Below, piece after piece: positions 55,491 through 64,000 of a stretch of 64,000 nucleotides of DNA (position 1 is the stretch's first letter; each line of letters begins with the position of its first letter). The position numbers and the translations under genes were made by a program. The notes beneath the pieces are model-generated. The model searched no databases, was not told the DNA's origin, and saw only the letters and a list, made by a program, of their open reading frames with translations. Location of the stretch: NCBI RefSeq assembly GCF_003605125.1, contig NZ_QPQT01000001.1:186001-250000 (forward strand), given 5' to 3'. The stretch is from Shewanella algidipiscicola. Its GTDB lineage: Bacteria; Pseudomonadota; Gammaproteobacteria; Enterobacterales; Shewanellaceae.

Positions 55491-57197
55491 ATGAGCAAAC
55501 GTGTAGTTATCGACCCCATCACTCGCATCGAAGGCCATTTACGCGTCGAAGTTGAAGTTGATGAAAATAATGTTGTTCAAAAGGCCTGGTCCTCATCCAC
55601 CTTGTGGCGCGGTATTGAGGTGATCCTCAAAGGGCGCACCCCCATGGATGTTGGCCTCATCGTACAGCGCATCTGTGGTGTCTGTACCTATTCCCATTAT
55701 CGCTGCGGCACAGAAGCGGTTGAAAATGCACTTGGATTAACCATTCCACTGAATGCCAAATACCTGCGTTCTTTAATGCTGACATCCCTGTTTATGCATG
55801 ATCATATTGTCCATTTCTATCACTTACATGGGCTAGACTGGGTCGATGTGGTCTCGGCCTTAAGCGCCGATCCAGCCGCGGCTGCCCAAGTGGCTCTCAA
55901 ATATACCGATAAACCAATTGCGGCCGGTGAAGGTGAACTTAGAGCAGTACAAGAGCGGGTAAAAGGCTTTGTCGAAACCGGTAAGCTTGGCCCCTTTGCC
56001 AACGCTTATTGGGGCAACCGCACTTATAAGTTTACCCCAGAGCAAAACCTAATCGCACTATCGCACTACCTAAAAGCACTTGAAGTACAGCGGGTAGCGG
56101 CAGAGATGATGGCGATTTTCGGTGGTAAGCAACCCCATCCACAATCCTTAGTGGTCGGCGGCGTAACGTCGGTACGTGATATGTTGAGCCCTGCTCGCCT
56201 ACAAGAGTGGAAGCAAAAACACGCCACTGTAACCGACTTTATTCGCCGTGCCTATCACGCCGATATCGTCATGGCAGCCGACGCCTTTGGTAACGAGCCA
56301 AGTGTATTAGGTGGAGTCAACGTGAAAAACTTCATGGCGACCAATGACTTTATCTTGGCTAATGGCGAATACCTGTTTGACCAAGGGGTGATCATGAATG
56401 GCGATTTAGCCAATGTCAGCGACCTCAACCCCGACTTGATTAAAGAAGATGTCAGCCATGCATGGTATGACGCCGATGGGCCACAACACCCTTATGATGG
56501 CACCACCATCCCTAACTACACCGGCTTTGTTGAACGCGACACAGTATATGGCAAACTGCCCACCCTCGACGGTGATGGTAAATACTCATGGGTCAAATCA
56601 CCGCGCTATCAAGGTGAACCCGTTGAAGTCGGCCCACTGGCTTGTTTGTTGGTCAGTTACGCACGTGGTAACGAAGTGGTCGTCAAGGCGGTTAATGGCT
56701 TACTCGAAGCAACTGGCCTGCCAGTTGAAGCCTTGTTTACCACCCTTGGTCGCACCGCGGCGCGCATGCTACAAACCTTGATTGTGGCCGAAGAGGGCTT
56801 AAAAACTTTCGATGCCCTGATCCAAAACATTCAAGTGGATGAAAGCACCTATGTGAAGCCCGAGATGGATCCTGACCGTGAATATGTCGGCCACGCCATG
56901 ATTGAGGCGCCGCGGGGGGCTCTCAGCCACTGGATCCGCATTAAAAATGGCTTAGTGGAAAATTATCAGGCCGTCGTGCCTACCACGTGGAACGCGGGCC
57001 CTGTCGATAATGAAGGTAAGATGGGTCCCTATGAGGCGGCGCTCATCGGATTGCAACTAGAAGATCCCACTAAGCCGCTGGAAGTGATCCGTATTATTCA
57101 CTCGTTTGACCCTTGTATGGCGTGTTCTGTCCATGTGATGGATTACAAAGGCCAAGATTTGGGTGAATTCCGACTCGATGCCAACGCTAACACCTAA
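55491..57197 (+). CDS. hyaB: Large (NiFe active-site) subunit of uptake hydrogenase
   Basis: Catalytic subunit of 568 residues that splits H2 in the periplasm. The L1 motif RICGVCTYSHYRC near residue 60 and the L2 motif DPCMACSVH near 541-549 hold the four cysteines that bind Ni and Fe. The 20-residue C-terminal tail after that His is removed by HyaD once nickel is loaded. The start is 4 bases after the hyaA stop. Confidence 0.97.
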   Translation: MSKRVVIDPITRIEGHLRVEVEVDENNVVQKAWSSSTLWRGIEVILKGRTPMDVGLIVQRICGVCTYSHYRCGTEAVENALGLTIPLNAKYLRSLMLTSLFMHDHIVHFYHLHGLDWVDVVSALSADPAAAAQVALKYTDKPIAAGEGELRAVQERVKGFVETGKLGPFANAYWGNRTYKFTPEQNLIALSHYLKALEVQRVAAEMMAIFGGKQPHPQSLVVGGVTSVRDMLSPARLQEWKQKHATVTDFIRRAYHADIVMAADAFGNEPSVLGGVNVKNFMATNDFILANGEYLFDQGVIMNGDLANVSDLNPDLIKEDVSHAWYDADGPQHPYDGTTIPNYTGFVERDTVYGKLPTLDGDGKYSWVKSPRYQGEPVEVGPLACLLVSYARGNEVVVKAVNGLLEATGLPVEALFTTLGRTAARMLQTLIVAEEGLKTFDALIQNIQVDESTYVKPEMDPDREYVGHAMIEAPRGALSHWIRIKNGLVENYQAVVPTTWNAGPVDNEGKMGPYEAALIGLQLEDPTKPLEVIRIIHSFDPCMACSVHVMDYKGQDLGEFRLDANANT

Positions 57198-57207
57198 GGA
57201 GCAACTC

Positions 57208-57879
57208 ATGGATACACCTACTGTACCCTATGAGAGAGCCTTTATATTTAGCGCCGCGATCAGAATTTTTCACTGGTTGCGAGCGCTAGCCATACTGGTT
57301 CTTGTCATCACGGGCTTCTACATCGCCTGGCCATTCTTGGTTGCGCCCAGCAGCTCAGATGTATTGGTGCAAGGCTGGATACGTTTTGCTCACATAGTGT
57401 TTGGCTTTGTATTGTGCGCCATCACTGTGGTGCGAGCTTATCTGTTCTTCTTTGCTAAGAGCGATATCGAACGACGCTCCTTTAAAGATGTCACCAGTAT
57501 CAAGAGTTGGATTGTGCAGCTCAAGTCCTATCTGTGGATGGGACACCTTGATAAAAAAGGCGTTTATGGCCCATTGCAATTTGTGACCTACTTAGTGATT
57601 TCACTCATTGCGGCGTTAATCTGCATCACAGGACTGGTTCTCTATGCTAATGTCTATCATCTAGGGCTCGGTGGCCTTATGTGGGAGCCTGCCGCATGGA
57701 TAACCGCGCAGATGGGTGGCTTAGCACAAGTGCGTATTTGGCATCACTACTTCACGTGGGTGTTTGTCATCTTTGTGGTGATCCACGTCTATATGGCGGT
57801 GTGGACCGGTATTCGATTTAAACATAACTCGGTTGACTCGATCGTGTCTGGATACGATTATCACCCGAAAAAGCATTAA
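57208..57879 (+). CDS. hyaC: Ni/Fe-hydrogenase b-type cytochrome HyaC
   Basis: Membrane dihaem cytochrome b that passes electrons from HyaA to the quinone pool. With the ATG at 57208, after AAGGAGC, it is 223 residues; the longer frame to 57163 overlaps hyaB. Four hydrophobic helices are visible, with haem-ligand His in FHWLRALAILVLV, FAHIVFGFVL and WHHYFTWVFVIFVVIHVY. Confidence 0.95.
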   Translation: MDTPTVPYERAFIFSAAIRIFHWLRALAILVLVITGFYIAWPFLVAPSSSDVLVQGWIRFAHIVFGFVLCAITVVRAYLFFFAKSDIERRSFKDVTSIKSWIVQLKSYLWMGHLDKKGVYGPLQFVTYLVISLIAALICITGLVLYANVYHLGLGGLMWEPAAWITAQMGGLAQVRIWHHYFTWVFVIFVVIHVYMAVWTGIRFKHNSVDSIVSGYDYHPKKH

Positions 57880-57889
57880 CAAGGATGTC

Positions 57890-58453
57890 ATGAAAATACT
57901 GCTACTCGGTATTGGTAATGTGTTGTACGCCGATGAAGGTATCGGCGTACACTTCGTTAATTACCTACAAGAGAACTACCAATTTACCCATCCAACCCAT
58001 CAACTCGATATCATGGATGGGGGAACCTTGGCTCAAGGCCTTATTCCTATTATCTGCCAATATGATTATCTGATTGTCGTCGACACAGTCAATGCCAATG
58101 GGGTCGGCCCCGGCGAAGTTTACTTTTTTGATTTTGACAAAGCCCCAAGCGAAATAGACTGGCAAGGCAGTGCCCACGAAGTGGAGATGCTGCAGACCTT
58201 GACCATGATGGAGATGGTTGGCGATCGTCCAAAAACCTTTGTACTCGGTTGCACCCCGACCCTTATCGAGCCGATGACCCTCGGCCTTACCGCTAGCGTC
58301 GCCGCCGCGGTGCCGTTAATGGAGGTGACCACGCTAAACCATTTACGCTCACTGGGGTTTACCGTGACGCGCATCAACAACATTGCTATCGATAAGCTCA
58401 TTCCCGATTCTTACAAGCGCGGTGTCATCATAAATGAAAATAATCAGATTTGA
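57890..58453 (+). CDS. hyaD: Hydrogenase maturation endopeptidase HyaD
   Basis: Nickel-dependent peptidase that removes the C-terminal tail of HyaB. The start at 57890 follows AAGGAT, and the 187-residue protein begins LLLGIGNVLYADEGIGVHF with the conserved metal-binding acidic residue. A second acidic ligand lies in VVDTVNA near 62 and the conserved His in GSAHEVEM near 94. The neighbouring HypF-like gene overlaps its 3' end by 20 bases. Confidence 0.94.
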   Translation: MKILLLGIGNVLYADEGIGVHFVNYLQENYQFTHPTHQLDIMDGGTLAQGLIPIICQYDYLIVVDTVNANGVGPGEVYFFDFDKAPSEIDWQGSAHEVEMLQTLTMMEMVGDRPKTFVLGCTPTLIEPMTLGLTASVAAAVPLMEVTTLNHLRSLGFTVTRINNIAIDKLIPDSYKRGVIINENNQI

Positions 58454-60188
58454 ATTTACCTGCTCACGTCCGGTGCCACTGTACGCACACTTATGTAATC
58501 AATACCTAAATTACGCTGAGCTAACAATCAAGGTAGGTTACCAAAAAGGCTGTTATTTTATCGAAGCCGAGGGTAAGCAACCGCAACTGGAAACGTTAGC
58601 CGATGCCATCGCACACGACTTTTTAATCTCGGTATGGCTAACCGATTCGCGTATCGCCTTAATCGATAGCCCAAGTGGCAGCAGCCACCCACTGAAAGGC
58701 GGGGCCATTACCCAGGAGTTTTGCCAGCAATGTACACCGCAATTTGGCGATAACCAATCCCCCCAATTTGGCGATTTAGGCTTGGTGTGCGACTGTTGCC
58801 ACGGCGAGCGCAGCATCAATCCCCATTATCAAGGACTCACCGGCGCCGATATTGCGGCGCTGAGCACGGAGTTGCTCACCCATGGAGCGTTAACCTTAAC
58901 AGGCGATCTCCCCGTCACCTTAAGCCTCAACCCACTGAGCGCGGCGGGTCGTCCCACATTATTGGTGTGTAACCCCAATACCCTTAATGCCCAGTTTCAC
59001 TTAACCGATCGCCAAGTACTTGCCCTGTCGAGCATCGAAAAGCCACTGATCACGGCCAGAGCCATAGATAATCACCCTAAGCTGGACGCCCCCCTGTATG
59101 ATCTCTGCTTTGCTTATAACCGCTTATTGGTGATTTTAACCGAGCATCTGCGAAGACATGGCGTTGACTGGCTCTATATTGACGATCCTCGCCACAGCGA
59201 GCCACTGGCCTTTATCGACGGCGCCTGGGTCGATATCGATTGCAGCGCTCAAGCGCCTGTCACCCTAAACCTTAGCACGCCGGCACTGCATGAGGATGTG
59301 TTACTGCACAACGGCGCGCAGGCCTACTACGCCCGCCATGACAAACAGCAATATCGGGTCGAGCGCGTTACTGGCTCGCTGACGCCACAACAGCAAGCGG
59401 CCTTAATCAGCTTAACGCCCCAAGAATATGGGCTATCGGCCTTGCACAGTGTGAATCTAGAACATGGCGTGGATAAACACAGCGCCATCATCTACTTTAG
59501 CCAGCAACACGGCGGCCAGATTCAAACGCTCGATGCTAAACGGCACAATGAACTGTTTTTCGCCTTGCCCAGCCTGCCAGACACTGGCTATGACATTTAT
59601 CATCAATTAGAGCAGAGCCCGCAGCGCAAGGTGCTGGAAAAATTTAAACAGCAATTCCCAGATGATTACCTCAGGTTGCTCGACCTCAAATTGTCTGCAC
59701 CGCGCGATAACCTCACAAGCCTGTGGGCCATTGGCGCGATTTTGTTGGGACTGCCTAGTCGCTCGATGCAGGTCGATGATCTATGTGATGCCCTGATGGC
59801 TGCGGCTCAAGCCCACCGCGGTGCAAACTCACCGCGTATCGACTACCCGCTCACCCGCGGGGAAGCGCACCGCAGCCTCAACTGGTGCAAAACGCTTGGC
59901 ACCGTAATGAGTTTTCGCCTCGCCGACGACAGAGACACTCGCAAACTGGCCTTTGGCATGCACGACTCGTTAGCCGATTACCTCGCCAACTGGATAGAAC
60001 ATTTAGACCAAAATATTGGCATTCGCTCGGTGGCACTGGCGGGAAGCGAGTGGCGTAATCCCCTATTGTGCCAACGCGTGGTGCTGCGCGTCGGTAAAAA
60101 CTTTCCGATAAAATGCAATCAGCAATTGGCTATCGACGGTAATAATCATGCTATCGGTGCTTTATTGTTGAAAAAACGGCGAAAATAG
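58434..60188 (+). CDS. Degenerate HypF-like hydrogenase accessory protein
   Basis: A 584-residue protein between hyaD and hypF. It shows remnants of HypF: a zinc finger CQQC-x18-CDCC (about residues 97-122), the spacing of HypF zinc fingers, and a C-terminal SVALAGSEWRNPLLCQRVVL-like strand that aligns with the VVLTGGVFQNRYLL motif of HypF. The N-terminal acylphosphatase core VQGVGFRPFVYR, the HHYAH metal site and the FDGTGLGD motif of the Kae1-like domain are missing, so it probably has no carbamoyltransferase activity. It overlaps hyaD by 20 bases and ends 1 base before hypF, so it belongs to the operon. The role is unknown; a scaffold or regulator of HypF is one option. Confidence 0.7.
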   Translation: MKIIRFEFTCSRPVPLYAHLCNQYLNYAELTIKVGYQKGCYFIEAEGKQPQLETLADAIAHDFLISVWLTDSRIALIDSPSGSSHPLKGGAITQEFCQQCTPQFGDNQSPQFGDLGLVCDCCHGERSINPHYQGLTGADIAALSTELLTHGALTLTGDLPVTLSLNPLSAAGRPTLLVCNPNTLNAQFHLTDRQVLALSSIEKPLITARAIDNHPKLDAPLYDLCFAYNRLLVILTEHLRRHGVDWLYIDDPRHSEPLAFIDGAWVDIDCSAQAPVTLNLSTPALHEDVLLHNGAQAYYARHDKQQYRVERVTGSLTPQQQAALISLTPQEYGLSALHSVNLEHGVDKHSAIIYFSQQHGGQIQTLDAKRHNELFFALPSLPDTGYDIYHQLEQSPQRKVLEKFKQQFPDDYLRLLDLKLSAPRDNLTSLWAIGAILLGLPSRSMQVDDLCDALMAAAQAHRGANSPRIDYPLTRGEAHRSLNWCKTLGTVMSFRLADDRDTRKLAFGMHDSLADYLANWIEHLDQNIGIRSVALAGSEWRNPLLCQRVVLRVGKNFPIKCNQQLAIDGNNHAIGALLLKKRRK

Positions 60189-60189
60189 C

Positions 60190-62556
60190 GTGACCATCAC
60201 CCCATCTCAACGGTCTTCGGCTCAAGCCCAAACGGCGCCACAGGCATCACTGCATCGGGTTAAACTGTTGGTGACAGGCATTGTCCAAGGAGTCGGATTT
60301 CGCCCCTTTGTCTACCGCCTTGCCCATGAACTAGGCTTGAGCGGCTTAACCTTTAACCATAGTCTGGGCGTGACTATTGAGCTGCAAGGGGCAAGCGCGC
60401 AGCTGGCGCAATTTATAGCGACATTAACTCAAACGCCGCCTCCGCTCGCCCGCATCGACAGTGTGACTCAAGAGACCATGGCGCCTATCCCTAATAGTCA
60501 AGGTTTTGAGATCATTCAAAGTCAAGCTAGCGAGGGGGCGCAGGTCGCGGTATCAGCCGACAAAAGCTGCTGTGAAGATTGCCTCAATGAAATAAAAGAT
60601 CCTCATAATCGTCACTTTCGCTACCCCTTTACCAATTGCACCAACTGCGGGCCGCGTTACACCTTAATCAATGCGTTACCTTATGATCGTCCCAATACTT
60701 CGATGGCGAAATTTAGCCTGTGTGAGCAATGCGCCGAGGCTTATGGCGATCCGCTAAACCGGCGTTACCACGCTCAGCCTGTCAGTTGCCCTAACTGCGG
60801 GCCGCAGCTGACATTAACCACACCCAATGGCCAAGCGATAGCCCACAGGGATGCCGCGCTAGATCGCTGCGTTGCCTTGTTGCAACAAGGGGATATTGTC
60901 GCGATCAAAGGTTTGGGTGGATTTCATCTGGTATGCGATGCCAGCAATCATCAGGCCGTGATGCGCCTGCGCGACCGAAAACAGCGTCCAGCCAAGCCCT
61001 TTGCCGTGATGTGCAGTGACCTTAACATGGCCAAAACCCTGGCCAAGGCAAGTGAGGCAGAGTGGCAACTGCTGTGCAGCGCCGAGCGGCCTATCACCTT
61101 ACTAGAGCGTATCGATAGCCCCAGTTTGCTCAGCCCTGGTGTCGCCCCCGATATTGACCGATTAGGGCTGTTTTTGCCCTACACCCCCTTACATCACCTG
61201 TTATTGTCGCAGTTGCAACGGCCCCTAGTGGCCACCAGCGCCAACCGCAGCGGTGAGCCTATCATTACCCAAAGCGTTGGTATTCAAAACCAACTGGCAG
61301 GCGTGGTCGATGCGATATTGGATCATGATCGCGCTATTTTAAATGGCTGTGATGACAGCGTAGTGCAGATGATAGATGACGAGCTGCAAGTGATCCGCCT
61401 AGCACGGGGTTACGCGCCATTGACGCTCCACTGGCAGGACAGCGTTAAAGAGCATACCTTGGCGGTTGGCGCGCAGCAAAAAAATAGCCTAGCGTTTGGT
61501 TTTGGCCATAATCTGGTGTTAAGCCCACATATCGGCGATCTATTTAGCCTAGAGGCTGAGCACTATTTTACCGATACCTTGGCCACGTTTAGCCGCCTAT
61601 ATCAGTTTACGCCCCGCTATGTGGTGAGCGACCGCCACCCTGACTACGCGCCGACACGCTGGGCACGAGACTATGCCGCAGAGCAAGCTTGTCACCATAG
61701 CCAAGTGCAGCACCATTACGCCCATATTCTCAGCGTCATGGCGGCGCAGCAATACACAGGTAAGGTGCTGGGGTTTAGCTTTGATGGCACAGGCCTTGGG
61801 GATGATAAGCAGTTATGGGGTGGCGAAGTGATGCTGGCCGACGTTAAGGGTTATCGGCGCATCGCGCACCTACAGCCCATGGCGCTAATTGGTCATGAGC
61901 AAGCGATTAACGATCCGCGGCGGATCATGCTCGCCCTGCTGTTTGAGCAACATTCGCCCGAGGCGATCGCCGCGCTCAATTTGCCCGCCATACAAGGGAT
62001 GTCACCGCTGCTGATCCAAAATTTATATCAGTTATGGCGTAAGGACGTCGCCATCCATCAGACCAGCTCGATTGGTCGGCTATTCGATGCCCTCGCCTGT
62101 TTACTGGGGTTAATGACCCGCACCCAATTTGAGGGCCAAGCCGGCATGTTACTGGAGGGGGCAGCCAATCGCGTTGCCAGTGAGCCAGCGCCGCTGCGCT
62201 TTACCTTACCCTTGGTGGAGGGCGTGTGGCAAACCGATCACCTATGGCAACAGATCCTTAATGCCATGTCACTGCGCGATAATGCCCCCCAGTGGCAAGG
62301 ACTGATTGCCCGCGCTTTTATGGATTGCCTCGCCGACGCCATCGACAGCTTAGCCAGGGAACACGCCCACTTACCAGTGGTACTCACTGGCGGCGTATTT
62401 CAAAACCGTTACTTACTCAAACACACTCAGCGGCGGCTCAAACAACGCAACCAGCAAGTGCTCAGCCCCAAACAGGTGCCCGTCAATGATGGCGGCATTG
62501 CGCTGGGGCAGTTGTGGCATGAGATCCATCGACAAAGATCGGCTGCTAAGCAGTAA
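60190..62556 (+). CDS. hypF: Carbamoyltransferase HypF
   Basis: Makes the thiocarbamate from carbamoyl phosphate that HypE turns into the cyanide ligands of the NiFe site. It is 788 residues with a GTG start at 60190. The acylphosphatase domain has VTGIVQGVGFRPFVYRLA near residue 29. Two zinc fingers follow (CEDC to CTNC and CEQC to CPNC, about 127-200), then a YrdC domain and the Kae1-like domain with VQHHYAHIL near 510, FDGTGLGDD near 530 and LTGGVFQNRYLL near 735. All catalytic motifs are intact. Confidence 0.96.
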   Translation: MTITPSQRSSAQAQTAPQASLHRVKLLVTGIVQGVGFRPFVYRLAHELGLSGLTFNHSLGVTIELQGASAQLAQFIATLTQTPPPLARIDSVTQETMAPIPNSQGFEIIQSQASEGAQVAVSADKSCCEDCLNEIKDPHNRHFRYPFTNCTNCGPRYTLINALPYDRPNTSMAKFSLCEQCAEAYGDPLNRRYHAQPVSCPNCGPQLTLTTPNGQAIAHRDAALDRCVALLQQGDIVAIKGLGGFHLVCDASNHQAVMRLRDRKQRPAKPFAVMCSDLNMAKTLAKASEAEWQLLCSAERPITLLERIDSPSLLSPGVAPDIDRLGLFLPYTPLHHLLLSQLQRPLVATSANRSGEPIITQSVGIQNQLAGVVDAILDHDRAILNGCDDSVVQMIDDELQVIRLARGYAPLTLHWQDSVKEHTLAVGAQQKNSLAFGFGHNLVLSPHIGDLFSLEAEHYFTDTLATFSRLYQFTPRYVVSDRHPDYAPTRWARDYAAEQACHHSQVQHHYAHILSVMAAQQYTGKVLGFSFDGTGLGDDKQLWGGEVMLADVKGYRRIAHLQPMALIGHEQAINDPRRIMLALLFEQHSPEAIAALNLPAIQGMSPLLIQNLYQLWRKDVAIHQTSSIGRLFDALACLLGLMTRTQFEGQAGMLLEGAANRVASEPAPLRFTLPLVEGVWQTDHLWQQILNAMSLRDNAPQWQGLIARAFMDCLADAIDSLAREHAHLPVVLTGGVFQNRYLLKHTQRRLKQRNQQVLSPKQVPVNDGGIALGQLWHEIHRQRSAAKQ

Positions 62557-62668
62557 GGCAAGATTGATAAAAATACGTACATTTTGTTAATAAAGTGACC
62601 CGTATCAATGAAGTTAATACTGTCACAGGGCAAAATGTTTATTAGCATTAGATTAAATGGAGTTCATC

Positions 62669-63460
62669 ATGTGTAAAGATTGCGGCTGCTCTATCACTCA
62701 ACGCGAACGGGCTCATGCCAGTGGCGCAGAACATGCTCATCACCACGAGCATGATCATCATCACGGCCACAGCCATGACCATCAGGAGTTGCACAGTAAC
62801 CCGCAACTCAATGACAGCAAGACCCTCTCCGTCATTCACAAAATTCTCGATAAGAACGATCATGAAGCCGCCCACAATCGGCAACATTTTGAGGCACATC
62901 AGATAACCGCATTCAATTTGATGAGCAGCCCAGGTAGCGGCAAAACCACCTTGCTGGAACACTTAAAAGAGTATACCCCGCTCCACTATGGCGTGATTGA
63001 AGGTGATTTAGAAACCTCGCGCGATGCCGACCGTTTAATTGCCAAAGGGATCCCCGCTTACCAAATTCAAACCGGCTCAGCCTGCCACCTCGATGCCTTT
63101 ATGGTGCATGGTGCCTTGCATCATGTGGACCTTAATCCGCTGGATATATGCTTTGTCGAAAACGTCGGTAACTTAGTCTGCCCTGCCTCTTATGATGTGG
63201 GCACCCACTTCAATATCGTGTTGGTATCGGTACCGGAAGGCGATGATAAAGTAGAAAAATACCCGGTGATGTTCCGTAAAGCCGATTTGGTTTTAATCAC
63301 CAAAGCGGATCTGCTGCCCCATTTTGATTTTGATGTTGAGGAAGCCAAGGCACAAGTGAAAAAACTCAATCCAAAGGCCGAAGTGATGATCACCTCGGTT
63401 AAAGACAGTGACAACATGTTTGCTTTTGCACAATGGCTCAATGACCATAGGAGAGCCTAA
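62669..63460 (+). CDS. hypB: Hydrogenase nickel incorporation GTPase HypB
   Basis: GTPase that delivers nickel with HypA and can store it. From the ATG at 62669 it is 263 residues. The N-terminal MCKDCGCS metal-binding motif is followed by a His-rich segment AEHAHHHEHDHHHGHSHDH (about residues 23-41), a nickel-storage type tail. The GTPase P-loop SSPGSGKTTLLE is near 85, and the metal site conserved in HypB is near HCxxA/DLETSRDADR at 109. A 110-base gap separates it from hypF. Confidence 0.96.
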   Translation: MCKDCGCSITQRERAHASGAEHAHHHEHDHHHGHSHDHQELHSNPQLNDSKTLSVIHKILDKNDHEAAHNRQHFEAHQITAFNLMSSPGSGKTTLLEHLKEYTPLHYGVIEGDLETSRDADRLIAKGIPAYQIQTGSACHLDAFMVHGALHHVDLNPLDICFVENVGNLVCPASYDVGTHFNIVLVSVPEGDDKVEKYPVMFRKADLVLITKADLLPHFDFDVEEAKAQVKKLNPKAEVMITSVKDSDNMFAFAQWLNDHRRA

Positions 63461-63462
63461 GC

Positions 63463-63696
63463 ATGTGCTTATCAATCCCCTCAAAAGTGGTTGCGATTCA
63501 CCCAGACGAGCAAGCGGTAACGGTTGAAACCATGGGGGTTAAACGCAAAGTATCTAGCCACTTAATGAGTGAGCCGTTAGCCATGGATGATTATGTGCTG
63601 ATCCATATCGGTTTTGTCATGAATAAAATCGATAAGGTTGATGCCGAGCAAAGCTTGGCACTCTATCGAGAGATAGTCGACAAGATGGAGCACTGA
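63463..63696 (+). CDS. hypC: Hydrogenase maturation chaperone HypC
   Basis: A 77-residue chaperone that holds the Fe(CN)2CO group with HypD and hands it to the HyaB precursor. It starts MCLSIPSKVV, with the essential Cys2 after the Met, and has the GFVMNKIDKVDAE region. The ATG is 3 bases past the hypB stop. Confidence 0.96.
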   Translation: MCLSIPSKVVAIHPDEQAVTVETMGVKRKVSSHLMSEPLAMDDYVLIHIGFVMNKIDKVDAEQSLALYREIVDKMEH

Positions 63697-63698
63697 GC

Positions 63699-64000
63699 AT
63701 GATTGAGCTTAACCAGCTTTACCAAGGATTTAGAGATCCCACGACCATACATAATTTGGCCCGAGAGATCCAAACCTTAGCGAGCCAATATCCGGGGAAC
63801 ATCAATATTATGGAGGTCTGCGGTGGCCATACCCATACCATAATGAAATATGGCCTCAATCAGCTATTACCCGCCAATATTGAATTTGTCCATGGGCCCG
63901 GGTGCCCTGTGTGTATTATGCCTAAAGAGCGTATCGACCACGCCGCCATTTTAGCCTCCCAGCCCGAGGTGATTTTAGTGACATTAGGCGACATGATCCG
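63699..64000 (+). CDS. hypD: Hydrogenase maturation protein HypD, 3'-truncated by window edge
   Basis: The frame opens at ATG 63699, 3 bases past the hypC stop, and runs off the window after 100 residues. The visible part matches HypD: FRDPTTIHNLAREIQ, the MEVCGGHTHTIMKYG motif near residue 38, the HGPGCPVCIMP motif near 65 with the catalytic CxxC, and VTLGDMIR at the end. HypD is an Fe-S protein that works with HypC and HypE on the Fe(CN)2CO ligand set. Confidence 0.97.
   Translation, partial: MIELNQLYQGFRDPTTIHNLAREIQTLASQYPGNINIMEVCGGHTHTIMKYGLNQLLPANIEFVHGPGCPVCIMPKERIDHAAILASQPEVILVTLGDMI

Overview
The window looks like chromosomal DNA of a Shewanella species or close relative (Gammaproteobacteria, Alteromonadales). 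This is inferred from gene order and protein resemblance, not from a database search. The main pointers are a napEDABC periplasmic nitrate reductase operon, a Shewanella-type hya/hyp uptake hydrogenase cluster, a trpEGD(CF)BA operon next to rnm-yciO-scpA-scpB-rluB, and FNR/EtrA-type palindromes (TTGAT-N4-ATCAA) in front of anaerobic genes. The DNA is dense, mostly collinear housekeeping sequence. I saw no insertion sequence, prophage, tRNA, rRNA or CRISPR array.

Layout. 1-1206: 3' part of a dicarboxylate/Na+ symporter. 1354-12522 (minus): housekeeping block gsk, adk, cnoX, htpG (with a heat-shock promoter), recR, ybaB, dnaX (with a -1 frameshift signal), apt and ybaN. 12588-15038 (minus): an MNIO-type RiPP operon, consisting of a Sec-exported precursor with ten EG(K/Q)CG motifs, a DUF692 oxidase and a DUF2063 partner, followed by an unannotated 39-residue membrane peptide with an FNR palindrome. 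15395-17827: dusC, a DksA/TraR-like zinc-finger protein and a sialidase-like beta-propeller protein. 18451-22338 (minus): rluB, scpB, scpA, yciO, rnm. 22549-29506 (plus): trp leader peptide with Trp-Trp-Trp, attenuator, and trpEGD(CF)BA. 29641-35655: S9 peptidase, small DUF proteins, HAD hydrolase, CIA30 protein, yciB, yciI, xthA. 35986-44764: chemoreceptor, a four-gene xanthine-dehydrogenase-family molybdoenzyme operon, gloC and an S33 peptidase. 44835-48881 (minus): napEDABC. 49279-53735 (minus): hrpA and a CBS-domain protein. 54350-64000 (plus): hyaABCD, a degenerate HypF-like gene, hypF, hypB, hypC and the 5' part of hypD.

How it fits together. The nap and hya clusters serve anaerobic respiration: hydrogenase (HyaAB, cytochrome b HyaC) feeds quinol and Nap consumes it through NapC, and both have FNR-like sites upstream. 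The hyp genes and hyaD mature the NiFe site. The trp operon combines biosynthesis with translation-coupled attenuation.

The most interesting items are the MNIO/EGKCG peptide operon with its possible small membrane partner in place of a DoxX gene, the HypF-like protein that has kept a CX2C-X18-CX2C zinc finger but lost the HypF catalytic motifs, and the complete three-part dnaX frameshift cassette.
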